In this document: positions 17,780-26,590 of the stretch, one piece after another
How the letters are laid out: each line of letters begins with the position of its first letter
Numbering within the stretch: the first letter of the stretch is position 1
DNA from: Methylococcaceae bacterium
Lineage (GTDB): Bacteria; Pseudomonadota; Gammaproteobacteria; Methylococcales; Methylomonadaceae
Assembly (NCBI GenBank): GCA_030693065.1
Contig: JAUYBL010000025.1
Coordinates: 1 to 64,000, forward strand
Direction of reading: 5' to 3'
DNA length: 64,000 nucleotides
Position numbers and translations under genes: made by a program
Notes under the pieces: model-generated
Told to the model about the DNA's origin: nothing
The model's input: the letters and a program-made list of their open reading frames with translations, nothing else
Databases searched by the model: none

Positions 17780-18741
17780 GGTTTTACCGCAACGCCCCAC
17801 GGATAAGTACCGACGGCGATGGACTTGGTCACTTTTTGCTCGTCAAGGTCGATGATGGAAATGTCGTTACTGACGCCATTAGTGGTGTAGAGCCTTTTTT
17901 GATCGGGGGAAAACGCCAGATTCCAAACGCGTTGTCCAACCAGCAAGTATTTTTCCACTTCAAAAGTTTGCGCATTGATCACTGCAACACGGTTGGCCGG
18001 CCCTAATGCCACATAACCGCGCTTACGTTCCTTATCTATAACAACACCGACAGGCTGGATTTTATCGGCAGTTACGCCTTGCGCTGCAAACTTAACGGTT
18101 TTAATTAATTGCCGGGTGTTGGCATCAAGAATCATCAAGGTACCGGCCATTTCCGAGGTCACCCATAATTGCTGACTATCGGCGGTAAACCCCAGAGCAC
18201 GGGGACGCGGGTCGACCAAGGTATTATCGGAAATCTCACTGGTTTTAGTATCAATCCAGTGCAGCATATTGGTGGTTTCAGAGGCGCTTATCACCCATTT
18301 GTTGTCCGGACTGACGGTAATACCTTCAGGTTCTACGCCCACTTTAATTTGTTTGATGGCCTTTTTCTTGGCGACATCAATCACAGTCACCATGCTGTCA
18401 TCCTCATTGGACACGTACATCCGATCACCCTTCGGATTTAGCGCGAATGTTTCCGGATCTTCACCCGATGGCAATTTACCGACTTCTTTAAGAGAGTTGG
18501 CATCAATCACTTTAATAGTGTTGTCATCACTGGTGGCGATATACAGATATTTGTAATCCGGGCTAATCGAAATACCACGCGGGCGTTGACCTACCGGTAC
18601 AGTCTTGAGTAATTTTCCGGCAATGGGATCAACTACAGCCAAGGCATTGTCTTTTTCCAGCGTTACAAAAACTGTTTCCGCATTAACCTGTCCAACTAAT
18701 GTCGTTAATAAAAACAGTCCAAGTACATTTTTCTTCATCAT
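17776..18741 (-). CDS. YVTN-repeat beta-propeller, PQQ-dependent catabolism-associated
   Basis: From the ATG at 18739-18741, 321 residues: a signal peptide (MKKNVLGLFLLTTLVGQVNA), then repeated propeller blades with the pattern V-x-x-G-x-x-P-x-G-I-x-x-S-P-D-x-K (VGQRPRGISISPDYK, VGVEPEGITVSPDNK). GGAG sits 7 bases before the chosen start and the ATG overlaps the upstream stop. This is the periplasmic propeller expected with the ABC set around PQQ-dependent alcohol oxidation (TIGR03866 group). Its ligand is unknown. Confidence 0.87.
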   Translation of the reverse strand: MMKKNVLGLFLLTTLVGQVNAETVFVTLEKDNALAVVDPIAGKLLKTVPVGQRPRGISISPDYKYLYIATSDDNTIKVIDANSLKEVGKLPSGEDPETFALNPKGDRMYVSNEDDSMVTVIDVAKKKAIKQIKVGVEPEGITVSPDNKWVISASETTNMLHWIDTKTSEISDNTLVDPRPRALGFTADSQQLWVTSEMAGTLMILDANTRQLIKTVKFAAQGVTADKIQPVGVVIDKERKRGYVALGPANRVAVINAQTFEVEKYLLVGQRVWNLAFSPDQKRLYTTNGVSNDISIIDLDEQKVTKSIAVGTYPWGVAVKP

Positions 18742-19943
18742 TGTTTGCTCCATTGACATTGTGATTCGGGTTGATCATAACCCAATGTATCTAATTCGGT
18801 TTTGGGATGTAGAAATCCTTCAATCGGTGCCACCGCAACCTGCGACCGTGGCGCTGACAATAAAATGGGTTGACGCAATTGCCCGTCCCAGGACCTAAAC
18901 GACAAAGGATTACCTTTGTAGCCCTGCAAAGCAAATTGATCACTCAACATATAATCTTTAACCGGCTTTAACTCATTACTTTTGGTACGTGTGGCTGCTT
19001 CGCCAATGGCTCTGGCCGCCAAATAAGCGCCGTAATCCTGCTCTTCCATCCAGCGCCCGACCTTATCTTTAAAGCGATTTTGCATCTGTACTGCGCCCCA
19101 TTGCTCATGGGTTTTATGCCAAGCGGTCGCAGTTAAACCTTGCGTACCAATAACGGGTCTGGAATACCATGTACGGTAATCCAGATATTCGCCAAACAAG
19201 CCTTGTTCATCGGCGACTACCAATACATCGTAATCGTCTATTTGTGTGAATACCGCCACATCGGATTGTGCCGTCTTTCTGGCATCAAAAGTATGCTCCC
19301 AGGTTTTTTCTGCCACGATTTTCATCCCAAAGCGCTTAGCTGCTCGTTTGATGGCGCCTGCATATAATTGATCTTCCTGATTGGGTCCCACCACCAAAAA
19401 CCATTTACTCCAGCGCTTTTTCATCATGTACTGCGCTAACGCATCGGCGCGCATTGCCCTGCTTGGCAACAGGTGTAAAACATTATTACGGCATTGGCCA
19501 TTACGTAATTCATCGTCAATAGTTGCCACATCAAACAATACGGTCTGTTTAGTCGCTGGCAGATCAGCTAATTGATTTAACTGTGTTGCAGGTAAATTGA
19601 CCACAACAAATGAATATTGTCCGGCAATATTTTTGTTATATATATCAATGACATTACCATCTAGTGGAACAATAAACGTCTTCAAAATGAACTGCTGGCT
19701 GGTAAATTGACCGGTAGTATTATTGTCGGCAATGCCCAACTCAGCGCCTGGCAAGCCTTTATCTTTAATAAATGAATCAAGATTGGATAGCGCCGGTGGC
19801 GGGGCTTGTTCTTGGGTTAAATAGGCGATGTTGATTATCTGTTTAGCTTTGGCTGTCGCAGCATGCGAAGTACCGACAGCGATTAACTGACTTAACAACA
19901 AACACTTAATAATAATCTGAAAAAACGGGTTAATTGAGCGCAT
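18738..19943 (-). CDS. Periplasmic substrate-binding protein of the PQQ-alcohol-associated ABC system
   Basis: From the ATG at 19941-19943, preceded by GGAAG, 401 residues: signal peptide ending SHAA, then a type I periplasmic-binding fold resembling branched-chain amino acid receptors (INIAYLTQEQAPPP, LAQYMMKKRWSKWFLVVGPN, a later VVADEQGLFGEYLDYR). It opens a four-gene operon in which every junction is an ATGA overlap. Pairing an import-type receptor with an ABC-2 (export-type) permease is a known oddity of this TIGR03863-03866 set. No CXXCW protein or PQQ dehydrogenase is encoded nearby. Confidence 0.85.
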   Translation of the reverse strand: MRSINPFFQIIIKCLLLSQLIAVGTSHAATAKAKQIINIAYLTQEQAPPPALSNLDSFIKDKGLPGAELGIADNNTTGQFTSQQFILKTFIVPLDGNVIDIYNKNIAGQYSFVVVNLPATQLNQLADLPATKQTVLFDVATIDDELRNGQCRNNVLHLLPSRAMRADALAQYMMKKRWSKWFLVVGPNQEDQLYAGAIKRAAKRFGMKIVAEKTWEHTFDARKTAQSDVAVFTQIDDYDVLVVADEQGLFGEYLDYRTWYSRPVIGTQGLTATAWHKTHEQWGAVQMQNRFKDKVGRWMEEQDYGAYLAARAIGEAATRTKSNELKPVKDYMLSDQFALQGYKGNPLSFRSWDGQLRQPILLSAPRSQVAVAPIEGFLHPKTELDTLGYDQPESQCQWSKQ

Positions 19944-20100
19944 TGTCTTCCAATAAAAATACACGGTTGGCTAATTTTAACGGATTCAGGGATATTTTTT
20001 AGATTTTGACTTTAAGTTTATCCCGTCAGCATTTGAAATTTATCATGTTACGGTTGATACTTGGGCTAACTTTTATAGGCAACTGCCTTGTAGGAACTTT

Positions 20101-20517
20101 ATGTCCGATTTTGATGACAATTTAGAATTTCCGGATGATCTATTCGATATTGATTTTTCCGAAGTACCTATTACCAATAAACGTGTTGCGACACGTTATA
20201 TCAGGGAAGACATCGCAGCATCCGTTTGCAAAATTAGTTGGTTCAATTTTGGCTTTCGTTTTAACAAAGACATTTTTGTTGAATTGGTAGATATAAGCAG
20301 CAAAGGAGTTCTGATCGCTACTAGCCAGAACTTGCCTCTTAATAAAAAAATCACCTTAACGCTAACCTTTGAAGATCTTAAAAGCTTTATTATTCAAGCC
20401 AAAGTAGTCCGTAAAGCGCTTGCTGACCAGACTCAATACGGTATCAAGTTTGATCGTACCAACGATGACTTAGGCGATTATCTGCTCGAAACACAACGCA
20501 AATTGGTATTCAAATAA
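20101..20517 (+). CDS. PilZ-domain protein
   Basis: A 138-residue protein: an acidic N-terminal 25 residues (DFDDNLEFPDDLFDIDFSE), then a PilZ domain with the c-di-GMP residues in RVATRYIRED and VDISSKGVLIA, and a final strand YGIKFDR. It is a stand-alone cytoplasmic c-di-GMP receptor; the target is unknown. The start codon is the first ATG after a 157-bp gap from the divergent ABC operon. A small unknown gene follows 43 bp downstream. Confidence 0.85.
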   Translation: MSDFDDNLEFPDDLFDIDFSEVPITNKRVATRYIREDIAASVCKISWFNFGFRFNKDIFVELVDISSKGVLIATSQNLPLNKKITLTLTFEDLKSFIIQAKVVRKALADQTQYGIKFDRTNDDLGDYLLETQRKLVFK

Positions 20518-20560
20518 ATGCTGTTTTTTATTCCGTTGATAACTTCTTAAGGTAACTGAA

Positions 20561-20917
20561 ATGGAAACCAAAGCAATTCCACAACCACTACAAAACACTC
20601 TATCTAGCCTAACTTCAATACAACGCAATACCAGCAACGTCCTCAATGAAACCAATGAGTCCGTTAACGAAGCGCGGCAGGATCAAGACAACGACGTTGA
20701 CAAGTCTACATCGACAGTCAATCTTTCCAGCGACTCGCTAAAACTATCGGCCACAGCCGCTGCTAAAAATCTCACCAAAATTCAGCCTATAGAAAACATG
20801 GAGGAAGCCAATAAAACTCTCTCAGCGTTGCTCAATGGTATACAAAACAATCCATCTCAAGCACTAGGCTCCCAAAGTGCAATGACGTCTCGCGTCGTAA
20901 AAGAGCTACTTGGTTAA
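20561..20917 (+). CDS. Small uncharacterised protein (118 aa)
   Basis: Not recognised. It is polar, Ser/Asn/Thr/Gln-rich and probably partly disordered at the N-terminus. The centre reads STVNLSSDSLKLSATAAA, a pattern seen in FlgM-type and other flagellar-associated small proteins, and the C-terminus has two predicted helices. GGTAAC lies shortly before the ATG. It sits between a PilZ gene and a MOSC gene, both co-directional. A relation to FlgM is only a possibility: the sigma-28-binding C-terminal motif is not clear. Confidence 0.5.
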   Translation: METKAIPQPLQNTLSSLTSIQRNTSNVLNETNESVNEARQDQDNDVDKSTSTVNLSSDSLKLSATAAAKNLTKIQPIENMEEANKTLSALLNGIQNNPSQALGSQSAMTSRVVKELLG

Positions 20918-20918
20918 C

Positions 20919-21743
20919 ATGACACCGATCACCTTAACCGAGATACATGTCTACCCTGTTAAATCGCTGGCAGGCATACAGGTAACCAGTTGGCCCGTCA
21001 CAGAAAAAGGTTTGCTCTTTGACAGAAGATGGATGCTTGTCGACAGCAACCAACAATTTTTAAGTCAACGCAGATTACCGCAGATGGCTTTGATCAAAAC
21101 GGCGCTGACTGAAAATCACCTGATTTTATCAGCCCCGGACATGGGCAATTTGCAACTGCCACTGTATCCAAAAGGCGGAGACATCATTAACAGCACCATC
21201 TGGCACGATCAGTGCCCTGCCCGCAGTGTTTCAGAAGACGCTGATAAATGGCTGGGCGATTTTCTAGGCCTTGACTGTCAATTGGTTTATCAACCTGATG
21301 AGCTTATTCGCCCGGTTAGTCCTGATTACGCAAAAGACGACGATCAAGTATCGTTTGCTGATGGTTTTCCATTTCTAATTGTCTCAGAACAATCACTAGC
21401 CGCACTCAATCAAGAGATGCAGCTGAATTTGCCGATGATAAGATTCAGACCCAACTTAGTTGTTTCTGGTTGCGAAAGTTATGCCGAAGACTACTGGCGA
21501 GAAATCAGCATTGGCGAAATTGACTTCAGACTAACCAAGCCTTGCGCTCGCTGTTCCGTACCAACCATCGACCCAAGCACCGGCAAATCTGGAAAAGAGC
21601 CATTGACAACACTCAATCGCACGAGAAAATGGCAGAATAAAGTTTATTTCGGGCAAAATGCGTTGCATGACCAATGTGGCAACTTAAAGCTTGGAGATAT
21701 TGTGCGTATCAAAACTTCCGGCACAAGCCAGCCTCCGCTTTAA
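20919..21743 (+). CDS. MOSC domain-containing protein (YcbX-like N-terminal barrel)
   Basis: A 274-residue protein: MOSC_N beta-barrel (LTEIHVYPVKSLAGIQV, GLLFDRRWMLVD) and a C-terminal MOSC domain. That domain has the molybdenum-cofactor cysteine in LTKPCARCSVPTIDP and ends RTRKWQNKVYFGQNAL and LKLGDIVRI. YcbX/mARC-type proteins reduce N-hydroxylated compounds with Moco and an electron partner. Unlike E. coli YcbX, no 2Fe-2S ferredoxin domain is attached, so it needs a separate reductase. The ATG at 20919 begins right after the preceding stop; a TTG at 20910 is an alternative. Confidence 0.85.
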   Translation: MTPITLTEIHVYPVKSLAGIQVTSWPVTEKGLLFDRRWMLVDSNQQFLSQRRLPQMALIKTALTENHLILSAPDMGNLQLPLYPKGGDIINSTIWHDQCPARSVSEDADKWLGDFLGLDCQLVYQPDELIRPVSPDYAKDDDQVSFADGFPFLIVSEQSLAALNQEMQLNLPMIRFRPNLVVSGCESYAEDYWREISIGEIDFRLTKPCARCSVPTIDPSTGKSGKEPLTTLNRTRKWQNKVYFGQNALHDQCGNLKLGDIVRIKTSGTSQPPL

Positions 21744-21856
21744 GCCTGCCATATATCCCTTACTTTTTACCGGCGACTCTTCCGCCTTAAAGCCCAAGCA
21801 ATAACTTCTGGGCAATGTTTCCTGGTGTTTGCTTATAATACTTATAACATTGATTA

Positions 21857-21886
21857 GGGCTGTATCCCGCGAAAATCGGGCCGCCC
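21857..21886 (+). promoter_or_regulatory. Nested hairpin in the nhaD leader (candidate cation riboswitch or translation control element)
   Basis: GGGC (21857-21860) pairs with GCCC (21883-21886), and inside it CCCG (21866-21869) pairs with CGGG (21877-21880). This leaves an asymmetric internal loop UGUAU opposite CC. The structure ends 10 bases before the AAGGA ribosome site of nhaD. Its position and compact form would suit control of a Na+ transporter gene by an RNA element. I cannot confirm a match to the known Na+-sensing RNAs from memory. Confidence 0.35.
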
Positions 21887-21908
21887 ATTATTCGACAAGG
21901 AAATACAC

Positions 21909-23435
21909 ATGTTGCGTTGCACTCAATACGGTCTTTTAATTTTTACTATGTTGTTGCCCTGTTTTTCAGAGGCCGCCGTAAGCGCTTCAGTTATAGAGCA
22001 CGCAAAGCCACTAAATTTGACTAATCATTTGATCGGTTACTTAAGCTTGGTGCTATTCGCTTGCGCCTATCTGCTAGCGATGCTTGAAGAAGTGACCGAA
22101 TTACGTAAATCAAAACCGATGGTATTTGCAGCAAGTATTATCTGGGTACTTATTGCAGGGGTTTATGCCAACGGCGGAATGAGTGAGCAAGCTGGATTGG
22201 CTTTTCGCACTTCTTTAGAAGGCTACGCCGAGCTTTTTCTATTTATTTTAGTTTCAATGACCTACCTAAACGCCATGGAAGATCGTGGGGTATTTGAATC
22301 ACTAAGGGTTTGGCTTTTAAGCAAGAATTTTAGCTATCGGCAGTTATTTTGGATTACCGGCTTTCAGGCTTTCTTTATCTCTTCTGCATGCAACAACCTG
22401 ACGACCGCGTTATTGATGGGATCCGTCATCCTGGCCATGGGTAAAGGGAGTCCGCGTTTCGTCACTTTATCCTGTATCAATGTCGTAGTAGCGGCCAATG
22501 CCGGCGGTTCATTTAGTCCGTTTGGAGATATTACTACGCTGTTAGTCTGGCAAAAAGGTGTTGTCCCGTTTATGGACTTCTTTTCGCTATTAATTCCAGC
22601 AATTGTCAATTTCGTTGTGCCCGCCGCCATCATGCACTTTTTGATACCCAGAGAAAGACCCGCAGCCGTGATGGAGGCTCAAGCGATGAGACGAGGCGGC
22701 TTTGTCATTATTGGCTTGTTCGCATTAACCATTATCACGGCAACTTGCTTTGAAAACTTCCTGAGCTTACCCCCGGCCGCCGGCATGATGCTGGGGCTGA
22801 CTTATCTGAAGTTTTTTAGCTATTACTTGCAAAAAACTTCCGCTGATACTGTTAACTATCGACACCCGGCAACTACTTTGCAAGGTCGGGATCTTTCCGA
22901 GCCGCTACAAGGTATCAAAATCGACCATTTTGGCCCAATGAAATGGATCAACACTCCACAAGTTTTAGCCCTATCTGACGCAGATGAAGGCCAGCCGTTT
23001 GATGTTTTTGACAAGGTTGCCAACCTCGAATGGGATACCCTGCTGTTCTTTTACGGAGTAATGGTCGCAGTCGGAGGCTTAAGCTTTATTGGTTATTTAG
23101 AAATCACCTCTTTACAACTCTACGGCAATATGGACCCTACCGTAGCTAATATTCTGGTAGGCATTGCCTCTGCATTCGTCGATAACGGCACGATAATGCT
23201 AGCTGTATTAACCATGGCTCCGGATATTTCACAGGGCCAATGGCTACTGGTCACTTTAACCAGCGGCGTGGGCGGCAGTATGCTGGCAGTAGGTTCTGCG
23301 GCTGGCGTTGGCTTAATGGGACAAGCCAAAGGCGTTTATACCTTCACCAGCCATTTAAAATGGACGCCGGTTATCGCTTTGGGTTATTTCGCTAGTATCG
23401 CAGTTCATTTTCTTATTAATGGTCGATATTTCTAA
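21909..23435 (+). CDS. nhaD: Na+/H+ antiporter NhaD
   Basis: A 508-residue protein of the NhaD/ion-transporter superfamily: a signal-like first helix, then about 12 membrane segments. It has SSACNNLTTALLMGSVILAMG and AANAGGSFSPFGDITTLLVWQKG in the first repeat and VGIASAFVDNGTIMLAVLTM in the second. The polar pairs N-N-L-T-T and D-N-G-T are the family's ion-site signatures. It exchanges Na+ (Li+) for H+ and works best at alkaline pH in haloalkaliphiles. A structured leader precedes it and a second antiporter follows. Confidence 0.9.
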   Translation: MLRCTQYGLLIFTMLLPCFSEAAVSASVIEHAKPLNLTNHLIGYLSLVLFACAYLLAMLEEVTELRKSKPMVFAASIIWVLIAGVYANGGMSEQAGLAFRTSLEGYAELFLFILVSMTYLNAMEDRGVFESLRVWLLSKNFSYRQLFWITGFQAFFISSACNNLTTALLMGSVILAMGKGSPRFVTLSCINVVVAANAGGSFSPFGDITTLLVWQKGVVPFMDFFSLLIPAIVNFVVPAAIMHFLIPRERPAAVMEAQAMRRGGFVIIGLFALTIITATCFENFLSLPPAAGMMLGLTYLKFFSYYLQKTSADTVNYRHPATTLQGRDLSEPLQGIKIDHFGPMKWINTPQVLALSDADEGQPFDVFDKVANLEWDTLLFFYGVMVAVGGLSFIGYLEITSLQLYGNMDPTVANILVGIASAFVDNGTIMLAVLTMAPDISQGQWLLVTLTSGVGGSMLAVGSAAGVGLMGQAKGVYTFTSHLKWTPVIALGYFASIAVHFLINGRYF

Positions 23436-23526
23436 TTACATTACGTGAATTCGCCTTAATTAAGAAAACGTGAGAATAAAATTTATATTTTTTGGTCAAC
23501 ACAAAACTAATTTTTAAAAGTTACTT

Positions 23527-25605
23527 ATGCAGCCTGAAATTTTTTTATCCATATTCACTTTAATGCTAATCGCATTAGGCGTTAATTTGTTGGCTATAAA
23601 AACGCATATTCCCTATACGGTTTTATTAGTAATAGTCGGCTCACTGCTGGTTCCTTTATCTCATGTTGAGGTATTTTCATTTATCACCAGTTTTCAATTG
23701 ACGCCTAGTTCGTTATTTTTTGTTTTCTTGCCAATTCTGATTTTCGAATCGGCTTACAACATGAATTTTCGAAATGTTAAAGAAAATAAATTCTCAATGG
23801 GCCTTTTAGCTGTGGTTGGCCTACTGATTTCAACTGTTTTTATTGGTTTCGTCGGTCAATGGGCGTTGGCATTGATGGGGCTAGAGGTGCCTTTAATGGT
23901 AACGCTATTATTCGGTGCCATCATATCTTCAACAGACCCTGTGGCGGTTTTGTCGTTGTTTAAAGAATACGGTGCACCGCAACGATTGACGCTGATTTTT
24001 GAAGGCGAAAGCTTATTCAACGATGCGACATCATTTGCCTTGTTCATGGTATTTCTGGATATTTTTATTCATGGCTACACTGGCTTTCCAACAGTGCTTG
24101 AAGGTATTTTTTCCTTTACCACCATGCTGTTTGGCGGTGTGGTTTTCGGGTTGTTGATGGGTTTTATGTTTTCCAAGCTTATTCAATTGGTGAAAGGCAA
24201 CGAACATCTTGAAATCACACTAACCCTACTGGTGGCGCATTTTACCTTCATTTTGACAGAGCTCATTTCAGAACACTTGGTCATTTTTGGGCATGCCATT
24301 CATTTGTCATCAATCATATCAACCCTGATAGCATCTATGGTGATGGGCAACTTCGGGCGCTTCAAAATGTCCCACGGTGTCGAAGAGTACATGGAAAAAT
24401 TCTGGAGTTATTTTGCCTTTGTTGCTAACTCGCTGGTGTTTATTTTGATGGGATTGATGTTCGCCAATCTTTCCATTGAACTGAAAATTGCTATTTTGCC
24501 GATTATCACCATCATTTTAGTCGTAGTAATTGCTCGTATTATCTCCGTCTATACCTCGGTTTCTATCGTTAATACCTTGCAATTGGAAGAGCATATTCCA
24601 AATAATTGGCAAAAGCTTTTGTCATGGGGCAGCCTACGCGGCTCATTAGCTATCGTCATGGTATTATTGATTCCGGACAATTTAACCTTACCAAGCTGGA
24701 AATTTGCTTTTTCAATTAAAGATTTCATTACGGCTATTACCATCGGCTGCATTTATTTCACCTTACTTATTAAAGCCACATCGATCGGCACTATCATCCG
24801 TAAATTAAAAATTGATGCACTGTCCTCACAAGAAGAATCGACTTACTTTAAAAGCAATGCACTTATTTTTAAGGATGTATTAAACAAATTAGATGAGCTT
24901 TTGCTGCACAAACAAATCAGTAATGAGCAACATCATGATTTACAAAAGCAATATCAAACGCTCTATCAACAGCATTCATCGGAAGCGAAACAAAAACAGT
25001 CTAATTCTGATCGTTTAACTCAAGACATGTTGAGCTTGTTCGCATTAAGCATTGAAAAAAACGAACTTAAAGAAATTTTTCGGCGCGGAGAAATCAACGA
25101 AGAAGGCTACAAAAAAATTCTTTCTATTTTGGAAATTCAATCTACACGGGTCAAAGAAGAAAAACCTTTGCTTTACGCGCCTAACGAAAACTTTAGCCAA
25201 AGGATTAGTCTACGTATATTAAACCTACTTCGTAAGCTAATTTCCCTCCCTCCAAAAGCCAATGACACTGAAGAAGTTTATTTGTATTACCGTACTGAAT
25301 ATAAATTAACGACTAAAGTGCTACACGAGCTTGCAGAACTGGAAAACTCCCATTTAAGAGAACTTTTCAACGAAAAACAGGCAGTAGATAATCTCGTTAA
25401 AATTTATCAACACTTACAAGCAAAAACCGAAGCCAGGATGAAACAGGAAATTAGCGCCAACCAAGCGTTGTTAGATCGGCTTAATCAACAAGCAGCTAAA
25501 AACTTGCTTCATGATTTGCAAAATGAAACTCTTTCTGAGCTTCATCAGTATGAAATTATCACTACGAAACTTTACATTTCCCTGAAAAAGGAACTGAATC
25601 CGTAA
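23527..25605 (+). CDS. CPA1-family Na+/H+ antiporter with long cytosolic tail
   Basis: A 692-residue protein. The N-terminal 430 residues are a 12-13 helix CPA1 exchanger (NhaP/NHE type) with the ion-binding ND pair in ESLFNDATSFALF and the partner motif SSTDPVAVLSLFKEY. WGSLRGSLAIVMVLLIPD is the RG-S-L family motif. The last 260 residues are soluble, highly charged and probably coiled coil, a regulatory tail also seen in bacterial NhaP2/plant SOS1-like proteins. It is 91 bp after nhaD, so the two exchangers may be co-expressed. Confidence 0.88.
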   Translation: MQPEIFLSIFTLMLIALGVNLLAIKTHIPYTVLLVIVGSLLVPLSHVEVFSFITSFQLTPSSLFFVFLPILIFESAYNMNFRNVKENKFSMGLLAVVGLLISTVFIGFVGQWALALMGLEVPLMVTLLFGAIISSTDPVAVLSLFKEYGAPQRLTLIFEGESLFNDATSFALFMVFLDIFIHGYTGFPTVLEGIFSFTTMLFGGVVFGLLMGFMFSKLIQLVKGNEHLEITLTLLVAHFTFILTELISEHLVIFGHAIHLSSIISTLIASMVMGNFGRFKMSHGVEEYMEKFWSYFAFVANSLVFILMGLMFANLSIELKIAILPIITIILVVVIARIISVYTSVSIVNTLQLEEHIPNNWQKLLSWGSLRGSLAIVMVLLIPDNLTLPSWKFAFSIKDFITAITIGCIYFTLLIKATSIGTIIRKLKIDALSSQEESTYFKSNALIFKDVLNKLDELLLHKQISNEQHHDLQKQYQTLYQQHSSEAKQKQSNSDRLTQDMLSLFALSIEKNELKEIFRRGEINEEGYKKILSILEIQSTRVKEEKPLLYAPNENFSQRISLRILNLLRKLISLPPKANDTEEVYLYYRTEYKLTTKVLHELAELENSHLRELFNEKQAVDNLVKIYQHLQAKTEARMKQEISANQALLDRLNQQAAKNLLHDLQNETLSELHQYEIITTKLYISLKKELNP

Positions 25606-25694
25606 TCAACTCGTACATTACTTAAAATTCATATCAGCGAAAGCCGATCAGGAATAGGGGTCGCTTTATCGTCATTTGAATAAATTGTGTTCTT

Positions 25695-26186
25695 TTATCG
25701 TTGGCCTTCAATGATGCAGGGATTTCCCTGCAAGTATGAAGCGTTAGGGTTAATGATAAACTGCGCATTCATAGCCGTTCGCCCCAATAGCATACGAAAA
25801 CGCATGCTGTCCCGATTCGTCAAGGTCATTTCTGCATTAATAATGAAATTACCAAGCATTAGTTGGGTATCGATAACATACCGGCGTTGTTTATGCCCAC
25901 CTGAATCAGAAACCAAACGCCTATCTTTGACTTGTGCATGGCATTCGACAATCACATCAGAGTTTTTTTGTAAGGGATGTATCGCAAACATCACCCAACT
26001 TGCGCCACCTCGTTGATAGGGATCAATGATGAATGCATGTAATGCTGAAGAACGGGCGCCAGTGTCAATTTTAGCTTTGATACGTTCAATATTGAACACC
26101 GGCAAAGCAACCCATTCACGCCAGCCAAGCATCGGTAACTGTGTTGAATTGTTAACCATTTTGATATGCCTTGGTCCTGTCGTCAT
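25695..26186 (-). CDS. Retropepsin-like ATP-dependent zinc protease family protein (DUF785)
   Basis: A 163-residue protein with LGWREWVALP, then IKAKIDTGARSSALHA (the D-T-G-A aspartic-protease-like loop) and RFRMLLGRTAMNAQFIINP, the hallmarks of PF05618. Related proteins are often encoded next to rimK and glutamate-ligase genes, where one is thought to act on poly-glutamate tails; no rimK is here. The first in-frame ATG (26186) or the second (26159) could be used. It is convergent with the antiporter gene. Confidence 0.8.
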   Translation of the reverse strand: MTTGPRHIKMVNNSTQLPMLGWREWVALPVFNIERIKAKIDTGARSSALHAFIIDPYQRGGASWVMFAIHPLQKNSDVIVECHAQVKDRRLVSDSGGHKQRRYVIDTQLMLGNFIINAEMTLTNRDSMRFRMLLGRTAMNAQFIINPNASYLQGNPCIIEGQR

Positions 26187-26278
26187 TTATATAGCTACCG
26201 TTACGACAAAAAGAGTCGTTCTTACTTGCAAATAGCTTTATGCTATTGCACCACGTTAATCAATTAAGAGAAATTTCT

Positions 26279-26515
26279 ATGCCCTATACCCAAGATATTG
26301 TCGAAGAACTAAATATTCTTGTTCGCTACAATTTATCCACCACACAGGAAGGCATCAAGGTACATAAAACTGCCGCCCCAGAAATCATTGCAGCCACACG
26401 CCGATTGTTCGACAAGGGTTTGGTAACTTTAGAAGATGGCGGCTATTTGACTGATCTAGGCCATGAAGCGGCAGAACAGGCTCAAACGGTGCTCAATCTA
26501 CTCACGCCATCGTAA
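26279..26515 (+). CDS. TIGR02647-family protein
   Basis: From the ATG at 26279 a 78-residue protein: MPYTQDIVEELNILVRYNL, then a wHTH-like stretch (TRRLFDKGLVTLEDGGYLTDLG) and EAAEQAQTVLNLL. The length and sequence fit the small conserved TIGR02647 family, sometimes annotated as DNA-binding, without a known role. The 13 codons before this ATG are not family-like. It is convergent with rpoH; the shared terminator hairpin lies at 26533-26570. Confidence 0.75.
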   Translation: MPYTQDIVEELNILVRYNLSTTQEGIKVHKTAAPEIIAATRRLFDKGLVTLEDGGYLTDLGHEAAEQAQTVLNLLTPS

Positions 26516-26532
26516 TATCGACGTTTTTTTAC

Positions 26533-26570
26533 AAAAAAAAAGGCTTGGTGAACTTCCTCACCAAGCCTTA
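26533..26570 (-). terminator. Rho-independent terminator after rpoH
   Basis: The stem AAGGCTTGGTGA / TCACCAAGCCTT (12 bp, loop ACTTCC) is followed, on the minus strand, by a run of T (the A run at 26533-26540). It ends rpoH transcription 20 bp after the stop. It would also slow read-through from the TIGR02647 gene on the plus strand, but without a T tract in that direction. Confidence 0.9.
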
Positions 26571-26590
26571 GATAGTATCGACTTAGGTTA

